NCBI GenBank assembly: GCA_009792885.1
Contig: WMCF01000024.1
Coordinates: forward strand, 11,033,995-11,097,994
Origin: Eremophila alpestris peregrina
Lineage: Eukaryota; Chordata; Aves; Passeriformes; Alaudidae
Direction: 5' to 3'
DNA length: 64,000 nucleotides
The notes under the pieces were generated by a model, which searched no databases, had not been told where the DNA came from, and saw only the letters and a program-made list of their open reading frames with translations. Below are positions 13,140 to 26,351 of the stretch, one piece after another (position 1 is the stretch's first letter; every line of letters begins with the position of its first letter). The translations under genes and the position numbers were made by a program.

Positions 13140-13445
13140 TAGTGTTTTTTTGGTAATATTTCATTTTGCTTAATTTGCTTGAAATGAGGTCCCAGGGATT
13201 TTGGCCTTTTGTGTCCTGTGGTGAGGCTGTGGAGCCTGCAGGGACTGGGGGCAGGCTGTGGGACACCTGTTTGGGGTCAGCCCTGTGACACCTCGTGCAG
13301 TTCTCCACATGCACTGTGGTTTGAGGGACAGCACTTCCAAAGGACACTCAGTTTCCATTGCCAATCCTTTGCCAGCTCCTGCCTGAGCTCTGCACAAGGA
13401 CTTCATCCTACTGCATCAAAAGCAGAGCAGACCTTGAATAGTTAA
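13140..13445. other. locally GC-richer unique segment with overlapping short frames
   Basis: GC content rises here and three overlapping frames (71-78 codons, both strands) stay open. None has a recognisable domain, and higher GC alone lowers stop density. I cannot assign an exon. Confidence 0.3.
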
Positions 13446-16400
13446 TGAGACAAATGGAGAGAAAGAAACACCCACTGCAGAGTGTTTGAATAAATAAAAT
13501 ATTAACTGCAGGCCACCAGCTCATCACCCATCCTGTTCATTGTGCTGCTGTTGACTGCCTGGAGGTTGTCGGTCAGTTCCTGGAAAAATCTGGGATTTGG
13601 GCTTATTTGTTTTCTCTATTGCTCCTAAAATATTTTGCTGTTTTCAGTATTTATGGTTTGATATCTGTCTGACTGTCACCATTATCAAGACTTGTGGCTT
13701 ATTGCTATTGATATAAAAATTTTATTTTCACGTTGAGATAATTTAAACTGGGAGAGATTCGGGACCAGGGCTGAATGAATGCTCCATTCTGAAATACTGT
13801 AGTTATCCCATTAAAACATGGATATTTCTTAACACAGAGGATCTATCTGACCTTTGACTGGACTATTTCCATGGATTGTTTCCTGCTAGAAGTGCCTTTT
13901 AATGAAAGATCTAATCACTAATAACTTAGTGGAACTCTCCTGTTTTGCTTTTCTTCTGAGGCTGCAAATCTTATTTCAGAAGTCCAAGGTTCCTGTAACT
14001 TTCATTTTACATTATATTATTTTTTAAAAAAAAATTACTCCTACTATTAATGTTCAGCCTTTAAAGTTTCATTGACTGAAGAGAACTACATTGACTCAAA
14101 GCAGTTGGGATTCCCTTCTTACTTCGTTGTGATGCTGTCAATTAATAGGTAAGAATTAAGTCTTCCTTACTCAAGACTTCCTCTGAGTTGTACCCAGTTT
14201 GTAGCTGAGATTCCCAACAGAGGTGGATGAGAATACAGGGTTTGGACTACACTCTGGGATTTTGAAGATCCAAGTCTTGGAAGCAAAGAATTAAATCTAG
14301 AGTTCATAGGGTACAAAGCTTAAATTCCCCTGCTGCTATTTTTTTGTCTAAATGTATCTTCTATTTGCTTTGTGTCAGTGCAGGGGAGAGAGAGGCCTCT
14401 CCTGGGAGGTGGGATGTAAAGGTTTGGACCTTTTTCAGTAAGGCAGAGCTCAAAATTAGGCCTTTGAGTCTTTAAAACTGTCTCTAACCCCCATAACTGC
14501 ACTGCTCCTACCAGCACTTCCCTGGATCTGTGTCCTGTTAGCTCATTTCTCCAAAGCTCCTCTCTACTTTAAAGAGTCTTCTGGGCAGAACTGTGCATTT
14601 CTAACTCATGCCCAGGGCAGGATCAGAGACTGCTCATCTCCTGGGGGCTGATCCAGCTGTGGGTCTAGACAGTGCTGTGGATTTTTAATCCAGCTCTGAG
14701 GTGGTGTTTGTGCACTGTAAAGGGCTGTGCATATCTCAGCCCCTGCTCAGGACTCCAATTTCCATGTATTGCACTGAAAAATAGTGATTCAACAGTGTGA
14801 ATAATTGCAGTGTTTGTGCCCTTTATCTGCCTTTCGGCCTTCCTGTGCCTTCATTGCCAAAAAAGTTGATTTTTTTCTAATTTGGCATTGAATACCATGA
14901 TGTGCTTGGTATTATGATAACACTGCCACTATCAATTTATTATCTACATCTACAGTGTGATGAACTCAGATGAACTTTTATTCACCATCCTGATTATGAT
15001 CTTTTAGAAGAAACCACTTCATGCTAGAATAGGTACAAAGAAGAGCTACTGATATGATTAGAAAATAATTGAGTATGCAATTTTTTCTTAGAAATTTTCT
15101 TGTCCACGTCCCAGTTCCTTGCACATACCAGAGAAACTTCAAGTGTTTTAAATGTGTGTTTTCTTTCTGACATGTAGGTGAAACTACTGTAACAGATTTG
15201 CATTTTTTTTCTCCTACAAGGGCTTTTTTACCTGTTCTTTCTTGTCTCACTCACTCAACAACAGAGCAGTGTGGGATAGGTGTGATACTCCTACAATAAC
15301 TGCACTCCCACATAAGTCATTTTAGGTGTGCAGAACTTGTTCCCCTTATTACTTCATCTAAATCAATACCATAATCTGTTTTATTTGAGAGACGAAGGGC
15401 ATAATGCTGGTTATTGTACTGTGTGGGCAATTTACCCAGTGATTTAATAAATATCACACAAAATTAAATTTAATGCAAAGGTAGAATTCAAACTTGACAT
15501 GGTTATTGAATATATACCTCCATGTCAAGTGGAATGAGATTCACCTGGCAGAGAAGAAAATAGGAACCAGCTTTGTGGGCAGTGAGAATTTGGAGTTAGA
15601 ATTTCAGTGAGAGACAAAAGCATTGCTCAGCTCTTGATGTGAAAGGATACAGAGAATCTTCAGATATGTCTCTTTGCGGAGAAACCAGAAAAGGTTTAGT
15701 CAATTATTTTGGGGCAAAATAATTGCAATCAAGAAATTCCATAGTAGTACTGTGACTTGCAGGAAAACTGCCAAGTGCTTCTATGATCTCTGTTTCTAAG
15801 AATGGGGGTTTAGAGTAATAATTGCATTAATTCATACATATTAGAGATAATTATGGCATATGTAGGAGGCAAAGAAAATATATTATCCCTATTGCCCAAG
15901 GAATGTGAGTCACGAAATGATGAAGATCATGAATGCCAAATTTGTATTGAAACAATTGGGAATTTGTTACCCATGTATGTTCTGTGTCTGAACCTGAGGT
16001 AGTTGCTGAGCAAGGAAAGGAAAACTGTGCAGCATCCAAAGTATCTCAGGTTGTTAGATTAGCAGTCTGATGGCTCAACTAGCCATTGTAGAACGGGTTA
16101 CATTTTCTGTCTGTAGACTTACTGTGCCATCAGTGCAGGTATTTCACTGGCCTAGGAAGGTTCTCCCTGCTGAAGTCTCTATTAACACAAGATTTCTGTG
16201 GGGAAATGCTCACTTCCATTTACCTAACCACTGATAACTGAATTAATTACAGATATAATCATTATGTTTCTTCTTTGTGATGTAAGATTTAGTAGAGAAT
16301 CATGTGTTTTATTTTTGTTTGTTTGATTTTCAAGAAACCTTGCAAAGTGCATCTCAAAGAAAAAGCACATTTTTCATAATGATTAATCTACTATTTGCTC

Positions 16401-19400
16401 CCAGCTGCCACTAGCTAAAGTTTGGCTTCTGTGGCTGATAGCAAGCAGAAAAGAAATGTTAACTCTGAGTCAGAATTAAGAGAAAACAATTTTGAAGAAA
16501 TAAGGCTTTGGCAGCAAACCTTCATGTCATGCTTTCTGGTGAAGTCTTAATAAGAATCCTTTCTTAGAGGCAAGCAAGTGGGACAGTGCCCCGGGCTGAT
16601 GCAGTTGGGTCATCCAAAATGCCCTGAGGGAAAATATCAGCTTTGGAGTCAATGCTTACATGAAGAACAGATACATCTTTAGAATGTCTCTATATTAATT
16701 ACATTAATTCTCTCTGCTTTGTGTTTTTATTTTAAAATCTGTTCTTTTTTCAGTAAGTCCTTCTAAGGGCAACTTTTCCCAGGTTCACTGTGTATTACAC
16801 AATATATTATGGGTTTGGCTCCCACAGTTCCAATCTGAACTTGGGCAGCTCTTAAGAAAAATCAAATTTCTTCCCTTCTGTTGAGAAGTCTCCTGTCCCT
16901 CTTTTCTGCTCAGCTGTCCATATTTCATGCCCTTTAGTCTGTCATTATGATATAATTTGAATTTTCCTTAATTTGTCCTCAAAATAAATTTATGTTTCTT
17001 TGTTTTTATTTCAACCTCAAAAGCTCTTATAAATTTCTTTTGCGTAAATTTGTAAATTAACTTTTACTAAAGTAAAACAAAAAAATCCCCAATGATGTTT
17101 TGTTTCCTTGACTGAGCAGAATCAGATAGGACAAGGGAAGGGGGCAATAAGGGCTGTGCTCAGCTGAAGTGACAAATGCAAATCCTTCTGTTACCTTGGA
17201 TCAAAAAGGGCTCCCCTGAAGGGTAACTCGAGCAGTGGCTGTATTACAGTGTCAGGTGCAAAACCTTTAATGGAGAGAAATTGCCTCCACTAATCTATTT
17301 GTCAGTAGGGGGGGGAAGTAGAAAACTATATATAACTTCGAAGCTGAAAGGTTTTGCCCTTCTCCAAAAGAATAAAATAATATAGCACTGAATAATGGCT
17401 TTGATTCCAGTTTTAAATTAGAAATCCAATTTGTTCTTATGAGCTCCCTACTCCATTTCTTACTACTCTCTCAATTCTGCTGGGTGACATTGGGAGATAA
17501 AGCAGAATTTGCAAGATTGAAATAGGTAAATTTTTCTTAAAGGTAGACTGAGACATGTCCAAAATGATGTATTATAAATTGTACTGCATTTATTAATAAA
17601 TGCCAAGTATCCCCAGATAAGATAATTGAGTTTTATGCTTAGAGATGTGTTAAATGTAGATGCCAAATCAATTCTTTTCATAATTAGTGTTACCTGTTGT
17701 AGGAGCTGAAAAAATGGGATTTTTTAACTCATCTGAATACAGTATTGTGTTATGACCATATGAACACATGAAGAGGAAACAAAATTGGGGAGGGGGGGGT
17801 AAAGTGATTTGTATAATTTGGAATCATTCTTGGAAAAGGGTCTCCTATAGAAGTACTATTTAATAATTTATCTCCGTTTAAATTGGGACTTGTCTGCTGT
17901 GTTGCGTGCTCATCACGCCCCAGAGTGAGAGGGATGAAATTAGTCAGGACACAATTTAGGTTATGAAAAACTGTGCCAAATGGCACTTCCACAGTTTAAT
18001 GAAGTAGAGATCTTCTCAATAGTGAGATAAGTAAAATTTATTACCTTCTTTTGAAATTATTTTTTAAAGGAAAACAGTAGACAAAGAGTCCAGGTTTCCA
18101 TCTTTCTATTCTGAGAACCCTATTTGCTTTCAGAGAGCTAAAAACTTGATGGTGGCTGGAAAGTCAAATACAAGCATTGGAGACTGGAATCAAAATATAT
18201 TTGGTACAGCAACATTTATTGCTTCCATGAAAATGGAACTATTTATAGAGAATATTCCAGGGGAATTGTATATTTAAAGTTCTGAGTTGTCAATATTCTC
18301 TTGCCTGTGGGACTTCAAGTCCTTCATTCCCTGTTATCCATAAAGCCCATTTTTGCATTTGGTAACACAATGGATTCCTTTCTCTCCTCTGCCTCATACC
18401 ACCTTCACCCCCTTCTCATTGCCTAAAATTCCCACTTTGAAAATAACACCATTTCAAAATATGAATCCTATGGAGATACAGTTGAGTTAGAACTATTTCC
18501 TATCAAAGACTTCACCATTTTTTACAGCTTTAGTGTTTTACATTATTGTGTAGAGTACTCTGCTACATGGACAGCAGTGAAAATGTGGAAACCATAACAG
18601 GACCACAGCCAATGGGGTCCCTGTGAGCATTTTCCAAGTCTCCAGTTCTTGAGGCATTTCCTGAGCCAGAGTTGAGTTTTTGTAAATTTCTGAGTGAAAA
18701 AAATACATTTAAATTTAAACATTTACTTCCCTGCATGGAAACTGTTTTGCTATTGATGTACAGGACTTGTCACTGAAGGATATTCCAGATGATACAGACC
18801 AGCATTCAATGACAGAACACACATTTCATCTTCCAGAGGACACACTCTGTGCATGAAATTGCAGATGTTATAGTTCAACAGGGTATTAGCTTAAGAACTG
18901 AGGTGAATATAGGGGGTGTGATGAGAACATCTCCATGTTCTTATTTAAAACATGTTTTGTGTAATTGCACAGTCCGTACTCCAGTGCCTGGAAAGGGAAG
19001 GATGTCATTCCTAGGGTAAAGAGTAACAATGTTCTTGAGCAGTGTATGGAAAATAGGAGGAAATTCCTGGATGATTCAGGATATGTCTGCAAGGCCAGGG
19101 AGAGACAAGTGCAGATGTGTCTGAAAAGAAATAATTTGGGGCCTTGGCAAAAAGCTATTGATTTTCTTTCTCTTGATGTAAGAATACCTACACTGGATTT
19201 TTTCTCATCTCCTGAAAACTGAGAAGTAAGCAAACCATTTCAGCATGAGCTGTGTGATTCAGGAACTCAACAAGTGTGATGCATTCACCTTTTAGCCACA
19301 GTGAGTGTGAAACAGCCAGAAACTCCTGAGTTCTGAGTCAAACACCTGGCTGAACATCACTCACCTTTCAGGGGGGATCAGTAGCTCCTGCCAACATTCC

Positions 19401-19627
19401 CACTGCCTTTCCAAAGGTTTGCTGAGTTCCTCTGCATGCTGGGATCAGCCTGGAGGCTGGCACAGAGGGGCACACATGTGCCCTAAGGAAAAACACTTCA
19501 CTTATGGAATTATCTTTTCTTCAATATAGAATTTAATGAAGTCCAACATGCCCAGTTAGAATGTTGCATCCTGTGTCACCTTCCCCTCCAGAAACATTTG
19601 GCACTCTCCAGAAGGATTTGCATTAAT
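13446..19627. other. unique DNA, no gene seen
   Basis: AT-rich with poly-G runs near 17308-17316 and 17793-17800. A stretch near 15028-15075 is faintly like the upstream part of old CR1 copies (AAGAAGAGCTACTGATATGA), too weak to call. The frame at 18886-19233 (minus, 115 codons) is unrecognised. Confidence 0.5.
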
Positions 19628-19720
19628 GGAATCCCAGAATCACAGAATCCCATAATTCCAGAATGGTTTGGGCTGGAAGGGACCTCAAACCTCCTCCAGT
19701 TCCAGCCCCTGCCATGGGCA
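19628..19720 (-). mobile_element. CR1 LINE 3' tail, short fragment
   Basis: The CR1 terminal segment reads here as its reverse complement. Degenerate octamers (AATCCCAGAATCACAG, AATCCCATAATTCC) are followed by GAATGGTTTGGGCTGGAAGG, GACCTCAAA and CCCCTGCCATGGGCA. The match stops abruptly after the last of these, so only about 90 bp of the extreme 3' end is present. Confidence 0.9.
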
Positions 19721-21253
19721 TTGCATCCTGGTGTATTTCACTGTTTGGAGAATTCCCTATTAGTGCCTTTGCTCCTGCAGATGAACTATCTTCTTTGCCT
19801 CACTTTCATCACATGTGGGTAAATTCTCCTCCTAACGTCCCTAATATGACATCCTTGTTAATATCTGCTGTGCTTAGATATGTCCCCAATGTAAATTATT
19901 AGCCTTTAAGTGCTGGCAACGTTAGCATATTGTTGCTGTAGGCTAAGTGTAATTCTTTTAATCTTGATGGTAATTTCCTGGTTAAATATTTTAAATAAAT
20001 ACATTTAAATAAATAACTTTGTACAAGGAATATTAATCATATCGCTTTAGCAGTCTGTTTGGATATTTGGTTATTTCTGGCTCTCTAGCTTTTAACTTTC
20101 GTATTTGGAGTTTAATTTGGCAAAGGAGATTGTGCCTTGTTAGCAATCACATATCTTGATTAGCCTGTTTGGTTTCTATTGGCTTCAGTGTACAGAATGA
20201 AAAATAAGGTAGGGTTTGAAATTCAGTGATAATCTATAGCACTGTAGGATGACAGGGGACTTCCTACTATCCTCTCTGGTTTCAGAGTATTTTAAAACAC
20301 AAAACCAGGGCAGAAATGCAGGTTTTATGCCAATGCCTTTCACCTGTTAAAAATAAAGGTGAATAGTGAGATGTGGCTGAGATTTTTATTTACATTCTTG
20401 TGAACTGCAATTGTAGCACAAATGATTTTATTATATCCAAGACATTTCTGGAACAAAGGAATTTCATATCAATTTATGCCAGTATTCACAGGAACTTGTT
20501 TTGATGATTCTTGGCATATCTTCATTGATTTCAGTGCAGGTCAAAGAAAACCAAACAGGTTTTCAGCAGAGCCATCTAGAGTGGATGAGTGTTTTCTCAC
20601 AGACAATGGCATTAATAAGCTTTTTAAATAGTCAGGAGACAATCAAGGGATTGAATCTGAGTTTAATTGTATTTTTGGCCTTGGCATAGAGGATTTAATA
20701 AATGGTGGAGTGAGGAATTATGTGCGAGGGGATTTTCATTTTACCTTGGATTTTTTGTGCTAATGCAGATCTGCCGTGATTGCTTTTCCTGTTCCCATCA
20801 TGAACTCCTCATGGTTTTAAAGCTGACCTGCAAAATGTGAAGTCTTTCTTGCTTGGAGAAGTTTCCTATGCAGGAATGGTTTCTTCATACTCATTTTCGA
20901 CTTCTAAGGAAAAAAAAATAAATTTTTTTTTGGAAAATTTCTGGATGTCTTTCCCTTTGTACCCCACCTTTGTGTGCCTCTCTGAGGCCGGCTTGGTTTG
21001 AGTCTCACCACAGCCCCAGGGTCATGTGGAGCACTGTAAAATCTGGGTTTGCAGAGTCGTTCGTTCCGTTTTTTCTCATTTTAGTGCTCTCCTCATGAAA
21101 GCTGGTGGAGCTCAGGTTGCTACAAATGAGTAAAACTGGGACACCATGGAGATAATTTCTTTTTATGGTACCACTGCCCAGATATGGAACAACCCAATAG
21201 TTTAAGCTTTATTTTTTCACATAACAAAATGCTAAATTTCCCTGAATCTCACC
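19721..21253. other. unique DNA, no gene seen
   Basis: AT-rich. An A8/T9 near-palindrome lies at about 20911-20932. No gene recognised. Confidence 0.5.
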
Positions 21254-21271
21254 AAAAAAAAAAAAAAAAAA
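21254..21271 (+). repeat. A18 homopolymer
   Basis: Uninterrupted run of 18 A. No retroposed gene body recognised upstream. Confidence 0.9.
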
Positions 21272-22433
21272 GTTCCTCCCACTGGAAGAATCAAGTGCAT
21301 ACATTGCATATTTTTATAGATTCCATAACATTTTGCTATTTCCTCTGGCTTAATTTTATGTCTTTTTCATCTTCCTGTCCTATTTTTCTGGCTTCTCTTT
21401 TTGCCCTGTGTCTTTGTAATAATGCAATTTGAATTTCTAGTACCCTTCCAATGAATGTTCCAGAAAAACCCAACACTTTGTAAGGTCAGAATGGAAGCTC
21501 TTTAAAAGTTAATTTTAGGAGAACAATTTGTTCCAATCAGTTCTGTGTAGATGACAATGTCCTTGGCTCCATATCTATTTTACAAATTCATATACATTAT
21601 CAGCACTTACAGTTTTCAAATAATATTTGTTCTCTTTGCCCCTGTTCGCGCTACATGGAAAGTCTGAACTTTCCTGTTTGGGGAGTTTTTATTTGTGACT
21701 AATTCTACAACCCAACTGAAACTCCCACATTGCCAGAACAGCGGACTAACACACACTTTGAGTGAGAAACAGAGCAGAGAACCTTTCAGGAGCTGTGAAG
21801 AACAACTGGAGAAGGTTTGCACAGCATTTCATTCTGAGCAGTGGATTCCTTCCAGCAGCAAAATGCTGGCTCCAAGCTCTGTTTTGCAGTTTTCAGTTAA
21901 ATCAAGGGAAGTAAGCCAATACTGCTGCTTTTTATAAAACTTCCAGAGTGTTGAGTAGTGCAGAGAAATGAATTGGAAGAAACATCTTCTCACTTAGGAT
22001 AAAAACAGAGAGAGAGAACTTATAAACAGCGGGGAACTGAAAAAACTGTTGAGCCTAATCCTGGGACAGCTCCAGGGCAGAGGAATAATGAGAGGCCAAG
22101 GGAATTCTGCGGCATTTCAGTCACACTGGGATTGACCCCTGGTAAGATGCCAGGAGAAATCCTGGAGTTCACAGAATTTGCCCAGCAGAATCTGTGCAGA
22201 GTGAAGCCAACATGGACTGCAGCAACCCCAACAACTCCACCTAGAGAAGCAGTGGAAGTATTTTAATTCCACATCTGCACCCTGGGTCATATTTATCTCA
22301 TTGTCGGATATTTTTTTGGCAATTCAATGAGCCTGTGCCACATTCTCAGCACTCTTGTCCTGGCTGGCACCTGCTCTGGCAGGATTCAACTACACCAGAC
22401 CTCAGAGAGAAACCGCTGCTGGATATGAAACTG
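21272..22433. other. unique DNA, no gene seen
   Basis: Nothing recognised. The 22030-22400 part is somewhat GC-richer and could be an old, unrecognised repeat. Confidence 0.45.
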
Positions 22434-22510
22434 GTAATTGTTATGAAACAGATTATTGTTATTAAATAGATTATTATAAAACAATAATTGTTATAAATAA
22501 TAATAATTCC
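22434..22510. repeat. degenerate AT-rich tandem repeat
   Basis: Repeated AGATTATTGTTAT / AATAATTGTTATAAA words, with about four irregular copies of a 15-22 bp unit. Confidence 0.65.
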
Positions 22511-24159
22511 AGAAATACAGGCTTGTACTGGTGTTTAACAGGATTCTGGGCACACCAGCATTAATTAGCTGCTGTCATTAGTCTGCTGCCTCTTGCCACA
22601 TTCTGACAGCAGAAATGGAGTAATTCAGAATATGGTGACATCAAAAAACCATTTGGGCATAGCATTATTTAGTTTTAAAAATGAGTTTTGGTAAAGCACA
22701 TTTGAACCCACCCAAACTGTTTCTGCAGAAGTGATTTAAAGTCTCTATGAGTCTTCCCATTAATTTTTCATGAGACAGGCAAAGTGGATAAATTATCTTC
22801 AAATTGGGATTTAGTTGTCTAAGTAACTTGTTACTTACTCAAACTTTTAATTAACTAAACTGTTCTCTTTATAATTCATATTGAGCAATTTCCTGCAGCA
22901 GTATTTTACAGGTGAAAATCCATGGATTTCTGATTTACTGAATGAGAAATAAAATATGAAGAGAATGACTCGTAAAGAGATTTTAATTTATTGCTTTTTC
23001 ATTTCACTTGAGGATGCCTTTACTTTTGTCTGTGCAATTCAAATTTTTCCTAAAAGCATTATTTTATGAAAAAATTGACTTATATGCCATCGCTTTCTTA
23101 AGCTGTAAAGTGACTTTAAGGAATTTCAGGATATTCTACATGGAACAAAAAACTGTTCAAGCACGAGTTTTAAGGATTTTATTAAGATGCCAAAAAGAAA
23201 TATTTTAGTAAAAGTAACCCTAATATTTAAAAAAAAATCCAGAAGGAAACCCTTAAAAGAGCAAAAGCTTGGAGAAGTCTTGTAATGCCCCCAAAGAAAT
23301 GCTGGATTTTTGAAGGGAAGTATCAAAGCATCTCTTCCTGTAGTAACTTGTATTTTCCTCTTATTTGTTTTATCACTTGAGATACATTTCTACTGCATTA
23401 CCTTGCATTCTGAACATGGTTTGTATTCCCAGAAGAACTGAAAATTTTCTCTGAAATGGCTTTTGAGATCCACCTGAATGTCCCTCGTTCTTGTGCCAAC
23501 TTCAAAAGAAATGAACTCAAGTTGCCACAAACAGGGAAATTTCCATCATATTGCTATAAACTTTATAACCATTTGTTTCATAGAGTGTTATTAAAAATGG
23601 TCAGCATTATATCATTCCAGTAAGAGAAAATTGCTCATTATTGCCATCTAATCCTGCATTACCAATTTAACCCTTCCTCAGCTCCTTTACAAACACACAC
23701 TTTAGGTAGATCTCGTTGGATTCTTTGGGGGTTTCCTTTTTAAAGGGCTGACATTTCTTTCTGTTATTTAGCTTAGATTGCCTCCAGTTTCTTATCACTT
23801 TGTAAATGTCAGATTTGCAAAATATATAGAGAGCTTTATAGAAATGTGAGCAATTTGTGTCATCTAATAATTCTATCATTCTTACACACTTCAGTCTTTA
23901 GGTTTTCCTACCATCTGTATTTCAACCCTTCTGGTTTTCCCATTTCTCCTTACATCCCTCTATTTGCTGAATTTGAATTTAATATATGTGGCATTTTCCC
24001 AGACACCTCTCTTTGTCACATTTAACACAAAGCCAGAGGAGAGTTTGGGTGAGAAGGAATCTCCAGATGTCTCCAGGCACAACCTAAACCTGCACCAGAG
24101 AGTCCAAAAGGAGAAACACAAAATCTTTGTTTCTTGTGGAAATGATAATTTTTAACAAC
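22511..24159. other. unique AT-rich DNA, no gene seen
   Basis: No recognised repeat or exon. Frames here are at most 70 codons and low in complexity. Confidence 0.5.
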
Positions 24160-24800
24160 AGGGAAATTTAAATTAATCATATTAATCTCATAATAATGCT
24201 GCCTGGAGACTTCAAATTGGGTATTAATTGAAATAATTTTTGATATATTACTTAATTTAGAGTAGACAAATCAGGCAAATAGGACATGATTATGATAAAG
24301 AAATAGTAAATAAAACATTGTTCTGTGTCAATTTAAAGACTATGTAACATTCTTAGCTGCTAATAATGGACCATAATGCAAATCGAAAAATTATTCTCCA
24401 AATTCTTGCTGTACCAACTGAAGAACACATAATGGCAACATCAAATATATTTTCCTTATTTTTTTTGTTAATGCACTTACTACTGTAATGTCTGAACATT
24501 TACGCATTTAGAGGTAATAAATAACTTTAATTTCATAGAAAGATGGAGCTTCCACTTGAAGGTGGCATTTTTAAGCAAATAAATATAATAGATTTTTGTG
24601 CTTGCTTTATTATCTAAGTGCCTCTTTATCTATTATATACTTGACGTGCCATTTGCTGCTAAGTTATTGATAATTGTATAGACATTTTTATAATGACACA
24701 GAACAAAACACAATTGTGCAGAGTTTGCAAGGGGCTGGTGCAACATAAAACATATAATGAGCTAATGGATTTGAATTAATCACTGAATTAGTGAGGAAAA
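24160..24800. promoter_or_regulatory. candidate conserved noncoding / enhancer-like block (speculative)
   Basis: An AT-rich block with many homeodomain-type ATTA/TAAT words (for example ATTAATCATATTAATCTC and GAATTAATCAC) and a perfect octamer ATGCAAAT at 24376-24383. It has no simple repeats and no transposon signature. This composition is typical of deeply conserved vertebrate regulatory DNA, but it also occurs in ordinary AT-rich DNA. Only alignment to other birds would show whether it is constrained. Confidence 0.2.
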
Positions 24801-25035
24801 AATAAAGAGACTGGGAAGGAGATGCCATAAAAATGTGTTCCCTTTAGTGCTGAAAAGGTTGTGGATGAAGGAGCATCAATTTTCAGTTGTTCATATCTTT
24901 TGTGTTTGTTTCTTTTTGAGGACTTTTTTTTTATTTCTGCAGAAGTTTTTCTCTGGCCCCACTCCCTGTTCTGAGAGAACATATTTCAGACAGCACAAAT
25001 TTTAATAAAAAAGTCAGTCTTATTTCAAAAAGGGG

Positions 25036-25085
25036 AGATGTAAAGATGTAAATAGATGTAAAGATGTGAACGGAATGGATGTAAA
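25036..25085 (+). repeat. GATGTAAA-based minisatellite
   Basis: Repeated GATGTAAA words form a compound unit: GATGTAAAGATGTAAATA, then GATGTAAAGATGTGAACG, then GATGTAAAGG. Confidence 0.8.
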
Positions 25086-26327
25086 GGAAAAAGATGGGGG
25101 CTGTGCAATTTTTCTTTTGCAATTAACTGAATGTGACCACTCTAAGTGCCTGGTATGTGTTTAGCTTTGAGCTTATGTTTCTTCTGAAATGCCAGTAGAT
25201 GAAGAATTACTTTTGACATATCAGGGGTGTGGCTTGGACTAAAAAAATTGAGTAAAAGCTGATGATATCTATGACACATAAGAAACAGGATGGATTTTTA
25301 TGCTGTGCCCCATCAGCAGACACATTTTCTTCCAGTGGTTACCCACCTTTGTCTTTGAATAATTATAAATAGGGAGGCAGAAAAATTTTGGTCTTCCTTT
25401 TTGCTTTCTAGGATTTCAAATTCTTTTTACCCCGGACAAAATTTTCTTTTCCTTAGTTTCTGGTTAATATACTGAGCTATCAAAACTCCAAAGAAAAAAA
25501 TGCATTTGGGGGGTAGAGAACTAAAGCACCCCTACTTGTTTGTGGGTTTTTTCCAGTGATTCCTGATGTCCTGATTTCTCTGTCAGCACACCCAGAGCAG
25601 CTTGGGCCAGGGATTGAAATGCTGAAATCATTCCCATATCCAAACTCCAGCACCTTTCACTGGAGCTGCAAGGAAAGAGCTACAGCTTGATTTAACCTCT
25701 TTAGGATTCTATTTCAAGTCTACAGCTCTGAAAGTTGAGTAATAATATAATGAGTAATTAAACATGTGAATTGAAAGGTGAACTTCACACCGTGGGCTGA
25801 ATCAGTTCAGGTTTTGCAGATCGTTTGAGAGGGAAAGGTCATTTATTAGCAAGCTCTTTTTTTTTTTCTGTTCGGTTTCAAATATCAAATACCAACCTGA
25901 GAAAGGGATAATTTTACAGACCACTTCTGGAATGAAAACTACCATTTCCAATTGTATCTGAAATTATTTCAGTAGTGAGTGTAACCACACTTAGTCATCT
26001 CTATAAGTATTTTGTACAGGTTGGAGTGTCTACAAAAGTGTTTATGCTGATAAAGGAAAATAAATGCCATTCCCTACAACTGTAATATTTCATTCAGATA
26101 GAATATAATAATGGGAACAACATGGAATGAAAAATATGAAAAAATAAATCTTCATTATGACAATCTTGAGGATACCAAAAAAAAAAGATCGTTTAAAAAA
26201 TACTATATCCTCTGGATTGCTGCAGTGTGTTTGACTTTACAGTGGCACAGTTTAAGGGTTTGAAAATTTGATGTGATTCCTTAAAACTGATTGGTTTGGG
26301 GTATTTTTCCACTCTTTCCTTCTTCCC
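25086..26327. other. unique AT-rich DNA, no gene seen
   Basis: Contains a T11 run near 25857-25867. Nothing else recognised. Confidence 0.5.
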
Positions 26328-26351
26328 ATATATATATATATATATATATAT
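26328..26351. repeat. (AT)12 microsatellite
   Basis: Twelve uninterrupted AT dinucleotides, a likely polymorphic marker. Confidence 0.95.

Noticed and set aside
15028..15075. Weak resemblance to the upstream part of the CR1 3' region
   Set aside because: Only scattered words match, and the following CR1 landmarks are absent.
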